Source of the DNA: Leptolyngbyaceae cyanobacterium SL_7_1 | GTDB taxonomy: Bacteria > Cyanobacteriota > Cyanobacteriia > Elainellales > Elainellaceae | NCBI GenBank assembly: GCA_012032525.1 | Contig: JAAUSV010000004.1 | Location: 1 to 34,735, forward strand | Direction: 5' to 3' | DNA length: 34,735 bases | Shown here: positions 9,961 to 18,918 of the stretch, piece by piece | How the letters are laid out: each line of letters opens with the position of its first letter | Position numbering within the stretch: the stretch's first letter is position 1 | Translations under genes and position numbers: made by a program | Notes under the pieces: generated by a model | What the model was told of the DNA's origin: nothing | Seen by the model: only the letters and a program-made list of their open reading frames with translations | Databases searched by the model: none

Positions 9961-10392
9961 ATGGATCAAGAATTTGGCTTATTGCAAGACAGCGAAGTGC
10001 TCCACATCACCCGTGGACGCATCCTCATGTCCAATCCCACCTTTCGAGTCAATGAATTTTTAGACGCCTTGGCGCAGTTAATTAGCGATCAAGAAGACGA
10101 ATGGACGGAGGAAACCGAGGGTTGGTTTAACCACGGGCTGGCGTGTGAAGTACTGCGGCTGGGCAACCAAGGGTGGCAACGAGGACGGGTTCGGATTCGT
10201 CTTGAGTTTTGTCCAGATGATAAGCCCAAGCTGCTGCAAGAAAGTCCCCGCATCCGTGAAGGACGAGTCCGCGAAGATGAACTGCGCGACGATCTACGCC
10301 TGCGTGACGAAGCTCGACGGCGATCGCCCCGCGAAGATGTCTATTCCCGTAGCGATGAGTTCTTCCAGGAAAATCTAGAATCAGATTATTAG
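9961..10392 (+). CDS. KGK-domain cyanobacterial protein
   Basis: Cyanobacterial KGK-like fold: WFNHGLACEVLRLGNQGWQRGRVRIRLEFCPDD, with a highly charged Arg/Glu/Asp C-terminus. Confidence 0.65.
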   Translation: MDQEFGLLQDSEVLHITRGRILMSNPTFRVNEFLDALAQLISDQEDEWTEETEGWFNHGLACEVLRLGNQGWQRGRVRIRLEFCPDDKPKLLQESPRIREGRVREDELRDDLRLRDEARRRSPREDVYSRSDEFFQENLESDY

Positions 10393-10401
10393 AATCAGAC
10401 T

Positions 10402-10512
10402 ATTAAGGATCGCGGATTTATTAATGTGTAATTTTCCTATGTAGGGACATGGCAATGCTATGCGCTTACGGCGATTCTGGTTTTGTAAGTTATTTAATTC
10501 ACGATCCCAAGG
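10402..10512 (+). repeat. MITE-like interspersed repeat, copy A
   Basis: ATTAAGGATCGCGGATTTATTAATGTGTAATTTTCCTATGTAGGGACATGGCAATGC...GTTATTTAATTCACGATCCCAAGG aligns over its whole length (one gap) with the reverse complement of 34500-34611. Confidence 0.85.
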
Positions 10513-10534
10513 ATCTGATGAGCTGGCTACCAAC

Positions 10535-11611
10535 CTACTGGAGCGCCTGCAACAACGCCTCGCCCATCGCCTGACAGCCGATCGCGGGTGCTCCGCTAGC
10601 AATATCTCCAGTTCGGTAGCCCTGATCCAGAACTGCTAGAACGGCTTGCTCAATCCGATCGGCGGCTTTTGGCTGATTCAACCCATAGCGCAACATCATC
10701 GCCGCACTCAGCACTTGAGCCAGGGGATTTGCCTTGTCCTGTCCGGCAATATCGGGCGCAGACCCATGGACTGGTTCAAACACCCCCGGATTGGCAGCGC
10801 CCAAGCTCGCCGAGGGCAACATGCCAATACTGCCCGTCAGCATGGCAGCCGCATCGGAGAGGATATCGCCAAATAAATTTCCGGTGACGATCGTGTCAAA
10901 TTGTTTGGGATAGCGCACTAGTTGCATGGCGGCATTGTCCACATAGAGGTGGGTCAACTCCACATCCGGATATTCCTGCGCCAGTTGGGTGATGTGCTCC
11001 CGCCACAATTGGGATACTTCCAGCACATTGGCTTTATCGACGGAGCACAGCTTTCCCCGGCGCTTGCGAGCCGTCTCAAAGGCAACCCGTCCAATCCGCT
11101 CGATCTCTGATTCGGTGTACGCCATTGTATTCACGCCACGCCTTTCCCCTGTTTCAGTGGCAAAGATGCCCTTGGGTTGTCCAAAGTAAATCCCCCCCGT
11201 CAACTCCCGTACCACCATGATGTCCACGCCCTCCACCACCTCGCGTTTGAGGCTGGAGGCGTCAATTAGTTGAGGCAAAATCTGAGCGGGACGCAGGTTG
11301 GCAAAGAGCCCCAAGCCCGATCGCAATCCCAACAATCCCCGTTCAGGGCGGATCGCATTAGGCAAATTGTCCCACTGATACCCCCCGATCGCCGCTAGGA
11401 GAACTGCATCACTGTTGCGACACTGGTCTAGCGTGTCGGCGGGTAAGGGTTCTCCAGTGGCATCGATCGCCGCTCCCCCGATCAGTGCTTCCTGGAACTG
11501 GAGATCGATGGCAAACTGCTGACCCACCTGTTTCAGCACCGCTACTGCCACGGTCATAATTTCGGGACCAATGCCATCGCCAGGAAGGAGAGTAATCCGG
11601 TAGTGTGTCAT
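10535..11611 (-). CDS. leuB: 3-isopropylmalate dehydrogenase
   Basis: [117 protein letters not shown]. Confidence 0.97.
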   Translation of the reverse strand: MTHYRITLLPGDGIGPEIMTVAVAVLKQVGQQFAIDLQFQEALIGGAAIDATGEPLPADTLDQCRNSDAVLLAAIGGYQWDNLPNAIRPERGLLGLRSGLGLFANLRPAQILPQLIDASSLKREVVEGVDIMVVRELTGGIYFGQPKGIFATETGERRGVNTMAYTESEIERIGRVAFETARKRRGKLCSVDKANVLEVSQLWREHITQLAQEYPDVELTHLYVDNAAMQLVRYPKQFDTIVTGNLFGDILSDAAAMLTGSIGMLPSASLGAANPGVFEPVHGSAPDIAGQDKANPLAQVLSAAMMLRYGLNQPKAADRIEQAVLAVLDQGYRTGDIASGAPAIGCQAMGEALLQALQ

Positions 11612-11832
11612 AGAATCAGCAGATCAAGTAAGGGAACAAGGGAGGAAAGCGATCGATTCCCTTCGTCAGCGACCTGTATTGTATCAGGACTGGCGCACCT
11701 CCTACGACCACTCCCCGTGTTAAAGCAGGTTGAGAAGTCAGCAAGAGTTCCAGAGAACACGTCATCATAGAGAGGCAGACTAAATTGCGTGACCACTTGC
11801 CGATCCATTAAGACTACGAACACTGACATCCC

Positions 11833-12736
11833 ATGACTCTTAAATATGCCTATTTCCCAGGGTGTGTGGCTCAGGGTGCTTGCCGTGAATTGCACCAATC
11901 CACCCAAGCCCTTGCCCAAGCACTGGGAATTGAATTGCTGGAACTAAAAAAAGCGGCTTGCTGTGGGTCGGGAACCTTTAAAGAAGACTCCCAACTGCTA
12001 GAAGACACGGTCAACGCTCGTAACATCGCCCTTGCTGAACAACTGAAACTGCCCCTACTCACCCATTGCAGCACTTGCCAAGGGGTGATTGGGCATGTTG
12101 ATGAGCGGCTAAAAGATGCTCAACAGACGAATCCCGCCTACCTCGATCAAGTCAATGGACTTTTGCGCCAAGAAGGCTGTTCCCCCTACCAAGGCAGCAC
12201 CGAGGTCAAACATTTGCTCTGGGCGTTGGTGGGCGATTATGGCTTGGATGCCCTACAAGCCAAAGTCACTCGATCGCTTTCTGGGCTAAAATGCGCTGCC
12301 TTCTACGGGTGCTACTTGCTTCGGGCACAAAAAACACCTGCCCTACGATGATCCCCATAGTCCTGAGTCGATGGAAAATGTCTTTCGCACCGTTGGTGCC
12401 ACCCCGATTTACTATCGAGGACGCACCCAGTGCTGTGGTTGGCCCCTGTCCAGCTATGCCACTGAGCAGTCGTTCCAGATGGCAGGCAATCACATTCAGG
12501 AAGCAATCGCCGCTGGAGCCGATTGCCTTGTCACCCCCTGTCCCCTCTGCCACCTCAATTTAGATTCTCGTCAACCCGAAGTGGAACGGGTGATTGGGAC
12601 AAAGTTAGGATTGCCTGTTCTACACCTACCCCAATTGGTTGCCTTAGCGGTAGGGATCTCGCCTAAACAGTTGGGACTCGATCGCCATGTGGTTTCCACC
12701 CGCCCTGTGTTAGAAAAAATGCTGGCTCAGGTCTAG
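11833..12736 (+). CDS. Heterodisulfide reductase subunit B-like CCG-domain protein, disrupted by a +1 frameshift at 12329-12334
   Basis: CCG motifs: YFPGCVAQG...KKAACCGSGTF and, after the frameshift, MENVFRTVGATPIYYRGRTQCCGWPLSS...CLVTPCPLCHLNLD. Joining at the A6 run gives ...YGCYLLRAQKHLPYDDPHSPESMENVF. Confidence 0.92.
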
Positions 12737-12792
12737 CGTTTCCACCAAATTATTTTTGATTGAGGTCGGGCGTCAAGCCAGCTCGCCTATCG

Positions 12793-12836
12793 AAAGCGTA
12801 ATTTTGTACATGTGTTCCATGACAAAATTACGCTTT
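12793..12836. terminator. Strong hairpin downstream of the HdrB-like gene
   Basis: AAAGCGTAATTTTGT (12793-12807) and ACAAAATTACGCTTT (12822-12836) are perfect 15-nt inverted repeats; CATG/CATG inside the loop can extend the stem past a bulged A. Confidence 0.75.
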
Positions 12837-13161
12837 TGGTTTTTACAGGCTTCAGGGGCGTTCAACCCCAACTCCGCGTGAATGATGGGAAAAAACTTTT
12901 AAATTCTCATCACTGAAAACTTTCAAAATTGGCTCAGTACCGATATGGTGTTACGGAAGGGAATGGCATGATTACTCAGTGTAGTCACTGATGGCTTGAA
13001 ACCGGGTTGTGGCTTAGAAACGGGTATAGCAACTGTGTTGTTCCATACTTTGAGTTTACGTGGTTAACCATAGCCACCTGCTGGAAAACACCGATACCCA
13101 ATCTAGTTCCCCTATTGTCAAGTCAACTGTCAAGTCAACGTTTAATTCTTTGCCAGCATCT

Positions 13162-14436
13162 ATGCGTATTTTAATTTACTCGTATAACTACCACCCTGAA
13201 CCGATCGGTATTGCGCCGTTAATGACCGAGCTAGCAGAGGGGTTGGTTGCTAGGGGGCATGAGGTGCGGGTTGTAACCGCCATGCCCAACTATCCAGAAC
13301 GCCGCATTTACAACAATTACCGAGGCAAGCTCTACTCAACCGAAGAGCGCAATGGCGTTATCATCCAACGCAGCTATGTTTGGATCCGCCCCAAACCCGG
13401 CTTGATCACTCGCATTCTATTGGATGGCAGTTTTGTAGTGACTAGTTTCCTGCAAGCGCTAAAGGGCTGGCATCCTGACATTGTGCTTTTGACCGTTCCA
13501 CCCCTCCCAGTCTGTGTTCCCGCCGCTCTCATTGGCTGGCTCTACTCCTGTCCAGTGGTGCTGAACCTGCAAGATATTTTGCCCGAAGCAGCGGTACACA
13601 TTGGGTTGCTAAGAAATAAGTTGGCAATTCGTGTTTTTGAAGCCCTTGAGAGATTTGCCTATAAGACTGCCCACTGCATCAGTGTGATTGCCGATGGCTT
13701 TACGACCAATCTGCTCAACAAAGGGGTGCCTAGGGAAAAAATTACCTGCATTCCCAACTGGGTTGATACAAACTTCATCCGTCCTCTGCCCAAAGAAACT
13801 AACCACTTCCGTCGAACTTATCAATTAGAAGAAAAGTTTGTGGTGCTCTACTCTGGCAACATTGCCTTAACCCAAGGGTTGGAAACTGTGATTGCTGCGG
13901 CAACTCAGCTTCAGCATATCTCTGACATTGTGTTTGTCATTGTTGGAGAGGCAAAAGCCCTGACTAATTTACGACAACGGTGCAGCGCCCTTGGAGCAAT
14001 GAATATTCGATTGATTCCTCTCCAGCCCCGCGAAGCTCTCCCTGATATGCTTGCGGCAGCCGATGTAGGTTTAATCGTTCAAAAGAAAAACGTGGTTAGT
14101 TTTAATATGCCTTCTAAAACTCAGGTATTGTTGGCTAGCGGTCGCCCCATCGTTGCATCAGTTCCATTAAGTGGTACGGCGGCAAAAGCAGTGCTCCGAA
14201 GCGGGGGTGGACTTGTAGTCCAACCTGAACAACCAGATAGTTTGGCAGGGGCTGTTTTGGAGCTTTACAAAAACCCTATGAAGGCAGAGCGATTTGGCAA
14301 CCAGGGTAGACAATATGCGATTAGACACTACAGTTTTGAGCACGCCCTTGATTGCTATGAGACCTTGTTTGCAGACATTTTAGTGGGACGAACCCGATCC
14401 ACTTTGTCCTCTACCTTTGTGCCAGAAAAGCCGTAG
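13162..14436 (+). CDS. WcaI-type glycosyltransferase (GT4-like)
   Basis: MRILIYSYNYHPEPIGIAPLMTELAEGLVARGHEVRVVTAMPNYPE...LLASGRPIVASVPLSGTAAKAVLRSGGGLVVQPEQPDSLAGAV. Internal ATG at 13162 is the likelier start. Confidence 0.88.
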   Translation: MRILIYSYNYHPEPIGIAPLMTELAEGLVARGHEVRVVTAMPNYPERRIYNNYRGKLYSTEERNGVIIQRSYVWIRPKPGLITRILLDGSFVVTSFLQALKGWHPDIVLLTVPPLPVCVPAALIGWLYSCPVVLNLQDILPEAAVHIGLLRNKLAIRVFEALERFAYKTAHCISVIADGFTTNLLNKGVPREKITCIPNWVDTNFIRPLPKETNHFRRTYQLEEKFVVLYSGNIALTQGLETVIAAATQLQHISDIVFVIVGEAKALTNLRQRCSALGAMNIRLIPLQPREALPDMLAAADVGLIVQKKNVVSFNMPSKTQVLLASGRPIVASVPLSGTAAKAVLRSGGGLVVQPEQPDSLAGAVLELYKNPMKAERFGNQGRQYAIRHYSFEHALDCYETLFADILVGRTRSTLSSTFVPEKP

Positions 14437-14460
14437 GAAGTTAATACAAATGGTTTGTTT

Positions 14461-14489
14461 GTAGGGACATGGCAGTGCTATGTCCCTAC
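14461..14489. repeat. Palindrome identical in type to the core of the MITE-like repeat
   Basis: GTAGGGACATGGCAgTGCTATGTCCCTAC: 14-nt arms with one mismatch. First 14 nt identical to 10441-10454 of copy A. Confidence 0.8.
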
Positions 14490-14543
14490 AAAATTTGTTT
14501 TCCAGTAGTTCAATCGGTGTGCAAAATCTTCAGGAGTTAGGGA

Positions 14544-15665
14544 TTGATCGAAGAACGGGATTTTTGGGTGGTTTGGTCAAGGGTTACGGGAGTTGGTCCA
14601 ATCCTCCTACGGCGAATAGCTCAGTATTTTGGGAGCTTAGCCGAAGCATGGCAAGCAACAGCGCATGAGTTAGTCAATGTTGAAGGACTGGGTTGGCAAA
14701 CCGCAACCCTAATTGTTGAAGCCCGATCGCAGCTCACCCCCACCGCGATCGCCCAGCAGCATCAACAGGACAATCCTTGCTTTTGGACTCCTGCGGATAC
14801 AGACTACCCCCAACTACTTTTAGAAATCCCTGATTCGCCTCCTATTTTGTACTACCGGGGTGAAGTTCAGCCGGAAGACAACCGGGGAGCTACATTGCTC
14901 GTGGCGATCGTTGGCACTCGCAACCCTTCTGAATACGGCAGACGGTGGACTCAAAAGCTCAGTACTGCTTTGACTCAAGCGGGGTTTGTGGTGGTTTCGG
15001 GATTGGCGCAGGGGGTTGATACAGATGCCCATCGAAGTTGCCTCAATGCGGGTGGGAGGACGATCGCCGTTTTAGGAACAGGCGTCGATGTGGTCTATCC
15101 AGAGTCCAACCGAGGGTTAGCCAAGCAGATTGCCCATCAGGGACTTTTATTGAGTGAATATGCCAGCGGAACTCAACCCGATCGCGCCCATTTTCCCCGG
15201 CGCAATCGCATCATTGCGGGGCTAAGTCGAGCGACATTGGTGTTGGAAGCACCCCGCAAATCAGGGGCGTTAATTACTGCCCGCCTAGCCAATGAATACG
15301 GGCGAGAAGTCTATGGACTGCCGGGGGTCTTGGACAATCCCCGTGCGCTGGGCTGTTTGGAGTTGCTGAATTGCGGTGCTCACTTAATTTTGGGAGAGGA
15401 TGAGCTTTTGGGAGCACTGATGGGGTTGCCTCATTTTCAAACGGCTTCTGCCCGTTCATCGAGTGTGAACAATACTCAACTCTCCCTAGACTTGCCAGAA
15501 GAGTGGCAATTTATTTTACATGCCATTTCAACCGAACCCATTGCGATCGATCGAATTGTTCAGCAGGTTGGATTATCCACTGGATCAGTCTTAAGTGTGC
15601 TTGCCCAATTGGAGTTGATGGGGCTAGTATCGCAGTTACCTGGAATGCGATACCAGAGAGCTTAG
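14544..15665 (+). CDS. dprA: DNA-processing protein DprA
   Basis: VAIVGTRNPSEYGRRWTQKLSTALTQAGFVVVSGLAQGVDTDAHRSCLNAGGRTIAVLGTGVDVVYPESNRGLAKQIAHQGLLLSEYASGTQPDRAHFPRRNRIIAGLSRATLVLEAPRKSGALITARLANEYGREVYGLPG. TTG start preceded by AGGAG. Confidence 0.96.
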   Translation: MIEERDFWVVWSRVTGVGPILLRRIAQYFGSLAEAWQATAHELVNVEGLGWQTATLIVEARSQLTPTAIAQQHQQDNPCFWTPADTDYPQLLLEIPDSPPILYYRGEVQPEDNRGATLLVAIVGTRNPSEYGRRWTQKLSTALTQAGFVVVSGLAQGVDTDAHRSCLNAGGRTIAVLGTGVDVVYPESNRGLAKQIAHQGLLLSEYASGTQPDRAHFPRRNRIIAGLSRATLVLEAPRKSGALITARLANEYGREVYGLPGVLDNPRALGCLELLNCGAHLILGEDELLGALMGLPHFQTASARSSSVNNTQLSLDLPEEWQFILHAISTEPIAIDRIVQQVGLSTGSVLSVLAQLELMGLVSQLPGMRYQRA

Positions 15666-15680
15666 GCAGGATGAAGTTGA

Positions 15681-17021
15681 TTGGCAAAGATAAATTCAAA
15701 GGTTCAGGCGTCTGAGGCGAAAGTACCGTTTCATCGGTTGTTTCTCCGATTGGCGATCGTCAATATCCTCTCAAACCTGATGGTGCCACTGGCGGGCTTA
15801 GTGGATGTGGCATTTTTAGGGCATCTTTCGGAGATTCGACATTTGGCAGGCGTGGCGCTGGCAACCGTCTTGTTCAACTACATTTATTGGACATTTGGCT
15901 TTTTGCGGATGGCGACGACGGGCACTACGGCACAAGCCGTGGGCAGGGGCGATCGGGATCAAGTTCTGCTGATTGGTCTACGCAGCGTCTGTCTTGCGTT
16001 GGGAATTGGGCTGGTGATTCTGCTGCTGCAATATCCTTTGCAGGAAATTGGGTTTGCCCTACTCAAGGCGACCAGCGAGGTCAAAGAATCGGGACGAGCC
16101 TACTATGAAGCCCTGATCTGGGGTGCACCTGCCACGTTAATTAACTTCGTCATCCTGGGCTGGTTGCTGGGGCAGAGTCGTGGGAGCCAGGTTCTCTTAC
16201 TATCAGTCATTGGCAATGGCGCAAACACCATCTTCAACTACCTGTTCATTGTTCTGTGGGGATTGGAGAGCGCAGGTGCCGGATGGGGAACAGCATTGAG
16301 CCAGTACGTGATGTTGTTAACAGGGTTGGGGTTGATCAGTCGAGAGGTGCGAGTAGCAGACATCCAGCGATTAGTTCCCCAGATATACAACTTTGCTGCC
16401 CTACAAGCGACGATTCAGTTAAATCGCGATATCCTGATTCGCACCTTTGCTTTGATTTCCACCTTTGCGCTGTTTACGAATCTCAGTTCGCTGTTGGGTA
16501 TGACTGTGCTTGCGGCAAACACACTGCTGCTTCAGGTCGTCACGTTGACAGCCTATTTCATTGATGGAATTGCCTTTGCAACCGAGAGCTTTGCTGGAAT
16601 TTTGCGGGGACAGAATCAGACAACCCAACTCATTTTCCTATTGAGATTAGCAGGAATGCTCAGCGTAGGTGTGGGGTTGGGATTTGCCTTGGTTTTCATT
16701 GTTGCGCCCGATCGCCTGTTTAGCTTCCTGACCAATCACTCGTCGGTTATTACTCAAATTAGACAGTATGTGGGGTGGTTGTTGCCTGTGCTGGGGTTTG
16801 GATCGATCGCCTACCTACTTGATGGATACTTTTTGGGATTAACTGAAGGTCGAATCCTGCGCACCTCGTCGCTGATTTCTTCCTTGGTTGGATTCGCTCC
16901 TGGCGCGATCGTCGCTTGGCAAATGCAGAGCAACCAACTCCTGTGGGCGGCGTTAGCACTGTTTATGCTGTCTAGGGCAGTTACTCTAGCATTACAAATA
17001 CCACGAACGTTGAGAATTTAG
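15681..17021 (+). CDS. MATE-family efflux transporter (DinF-like)
   Basis: Twelve-TM-like hydrophobic profile; ILSNLMVPLAGLVDVAFLGHLSEIRHLAGVALATVLFNYIYWTFGFLRMATTGTTAQAVGRGD is a MATE/DinF N-terminus. Confidence 0.9.
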   Translation: MAKINSKVQASEAKVPFHRLFLRLAIVNILSNLMVPLAGLVDVAFLGHLSEIRHLAGVALATVLFNYIYWTFGFLRMATTGTTAQAVGRGDRDQVLLIGLRSVCLALGIGLVILLLQYPLQEIGFALLKATSEVKESGRAYYEALIWGAPATLINFVILGWLLGQSRGSQVLLLSVIGNGANTIFNYLFIVLWGLESAGAGWGTALSQYVMLLTGLGLISREVRVADIQRLVPQIYNFAALQATIQLNRDILIRTFALISTFALFTNLSSLLGMTVLAANTLLLQVVTLTAYFIDGIAFATESFAGILRGQNQTTQLIFLLRLAGMLSVGVGLGFALVFIVAPDRLFSFLTNHSSVITQIRQYVGWLLPVLGFGSIAYLLDGYFLGLTEGRILRTSSLISSLVGFAPGAIVAWQMQSNQLLWAALALFMLSRAVTLALQIPRTLRI

Positions 17022-17122
17022 CAGCCCCTAGCCCAAGCCAGCCACTACACCTCTCTGTGGATACAAGAATTATTAGACCCGCCCCATAACGGGCAGTATT
17101 GGCTCTCAGGTATCTTCTCAGC

Positions 17123-18592
17123 CTAAGCCACCGCGTAATTATTCGTAGGCATTGGGCGATCGCTCACATAATCCGCCAACACAGGCGATACCCTGAAACA
17201 GGTAATTCGTCGTTCACCCACTGAGATTTCATCGGCGATCGGAGGGGAGGTTGCTGATGCGACGCCTGCCCCATCGACAACATCCGTGCGAATTATGGGT
17301 GAGCTGACGATAGTTTTTTCGATCAGCGATCGGCGATTGAGTGAATCTAGGATTTCCAGCAAATCTCCGTACCAGTGATTATCCACCTCATCCCCGCGAA
17401 TTTGGGCGAGGGAACACCACTGGCGCTGGCTTGCCAATTGTCTCAAAATCACTTTTTCGGCTAGGGAAAGCCGATCGAGTGGTTGAGCGAGCAGGTCTTC
17501 TAAATCGCTAAACCAGAGCCGTTCGTTGGTGAGGTTCTGCAAATACTCTGTTACGCTGCCGCCAAAGTAGTCCTCAATCCGAGAGACCACCATTTTTAGC
17601 AGCCGGGGGTTGCCTGCATAGTAGTCATTTAGCACGTGCCAGTTTGCATTGGTGGCTTCGATACAATGGGGTTTGGCAAACAAATGCTGGCTATCTAAGG
17701 GATTGAAGCCACTCAGTTGGAGAACACAAACCTGCGGACTCTTCAACAGCTTTAGGTCTTTGGGAAATTCACGGGTGGTGACGATCACACAACTCTCGTG
17801 GGGAACCTCTGCCACCAGTTGCAGCAACTCTCCATAGGCTTCGTAGCCTTCGTTATACCGACCTGCGATCGCCCTACTTTGCAACAAAGGCTCCAGTTGG
17901 TCAAACACCAGCAAGCAGCGATAGCGCTGCAATGTGGTCAGGAGTGTACGGGTTAGGTGCCCCACGGTTGTCTTCGCTGTTCTCAGATCTGACGGTAATA
18001 ACCCTAAAATGTCCCGAAACTCTTCCTTGGGATGGGGCGCATGGCGCAGCGATCGCCACACGACTGCATCAAACAAAGATTCAACCGTTTTTGCCAGCTT
18101 GACAGCAAGAGCCGTTTTCCCCAACCCAGCCATGCCTCCCAAAACAATCAATCGACAGCGATCGTCTACCAAGCGTTGTTGCAAATAGGCTAGCTCGTCC
18201 GCCCGTCCATAGAAATGGCTAATGTCGATCGCCTCGCCCCAATGGGAGCGAGGTGAAACGGAGTGGGGCGATTCCTCGATCGCCGGGGCAATCTGGGGGA
18301 CAAGGCTGGCATGGGCATAGTCACCGGGCTGCAATTCTAAACCAAGGGCGTCAAAGATACAGCGGATAGAGCGTTTATCTACTCCACCCTGTTGGTGCAG
18401 GATTTTTCTCACGGTAATGGGATGGATGCCATTGGGATCGCTTAGTTGCACCCGTTCAGCGATCGTTCGAGAGTTTTGGCGCAATTTTGTCTGGGTTTCT
18501 AGCTGAGTCATCTGCGCTTGCAGTTTGCTCAAGCCAGCGGCAGTCAGAACAAAGCCGCGATAGCGTCGAGGCTTCAACAAAGTTTGTGCCAT
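17123..18592 (-). CDS. STAND (NB-ARC-type) ATPase with N-terminal cyanobacterial HTH-like domain and no WD40/TPR sensor
   Basis: P-loop GGMAGLGKTALAVKLA, Walker B CLLVFDQLEPLL, sensor region SCVIVTTREFP; N-terminus FVLTAAGLSKLQAQMTQLE...AERVQL...VRKILHQQGGVDKRSIRCIFDALGLELQPGDY matches the domain fronting many cyanobacterial NB-ARC-WD40 proteins. Confidence 0.85.
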   Translation of the reverse strand: MAQTLLKPRRYRGFVLTAAGLSKLQAQMTQLETQTKLRQNSRTIAERVQLSDPNGIHPITVRKILHQQGGVDKRSIRCIFDALGLELQPGDYAHASLVPQIAPAIEESPHSVSPRSHWGEAIDISHFYGRADELAYLQQRLVDDRCRLIVLGGMAGLGKTALAVKLAKTVESLFDAVVWRSLRHAPHPKEEFRDILGLLPSDLRTAKTTVGHLTRTLLTTLQRYRCLLVFDQLEPLLQSRAIAGRYNEGYEAYGELLQLVAEVPHESCVIVTTREFPKDLKLLKSPQVCVLQLSGFNPLDSQHLFAKPHCIEATNANWHVLNDYYAGNPRLLKMVVSRIEDYFGGSVTEYLQNLTNERLWFSDLEDLLAQPLDRLSLAEKVILRQLASQRQWCSLAQIRGDEVDNHWYGDLLEILDSLNRRSLIEKTIVSSPIIRTDVVDGAGVASATSPPIADEISVGERRITCFRVSPVLADYVSDRPMPTNNYAVA

Positions 18593-18918
18593 AGGAATCG
18601 CTAATAAAGCTGCTTACTATCGCCATCATCAAATTTAAAGATGAAAGCAAGCTTAATTTAACTTAAGTTCGTCAACGGCAGTGGGTGTTCTGCAACACAA
18701 TTAACTCGATAAAACTGTATCAAACTCACCATTTTGGGCGAAAAATCTTCAAGTCTTGATTGAAATCTGTGCGCTAAGTTCATTGTTAAGATCATTTTTC
18801 TAACAAAAGTTCACCAGTAACAGTTTTAATCTCGCTGACAAGATCACAGCTATCTCTGTCCCACAGCAGAGCCTAAACCCAAACACTAGATATGTCTCTA
18901 GTGTGTGTGAGGTGAACG

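Noticed and set aside
10381-10602. 73-aa minus-strand ORF overlapping the leuB 3' end
   Set aside because: Overlaps leuB out of frame and the non-coding MITE-like repeat; no domain.
11608-11919. 103-aa minus-strand ORF spanning the leuB/hdrB-like intergenic region
   Set aside because: No recognisable motif and overlaps the well-supported hdrB-like start.
13117-13140. 12-bp tandem repeat TGTCAAGTCAAC
   Set aside because: Lies just upstream of or within the uncertain N-terminal extension of the glycosyltransferase ORF; too short to be of clear significance.
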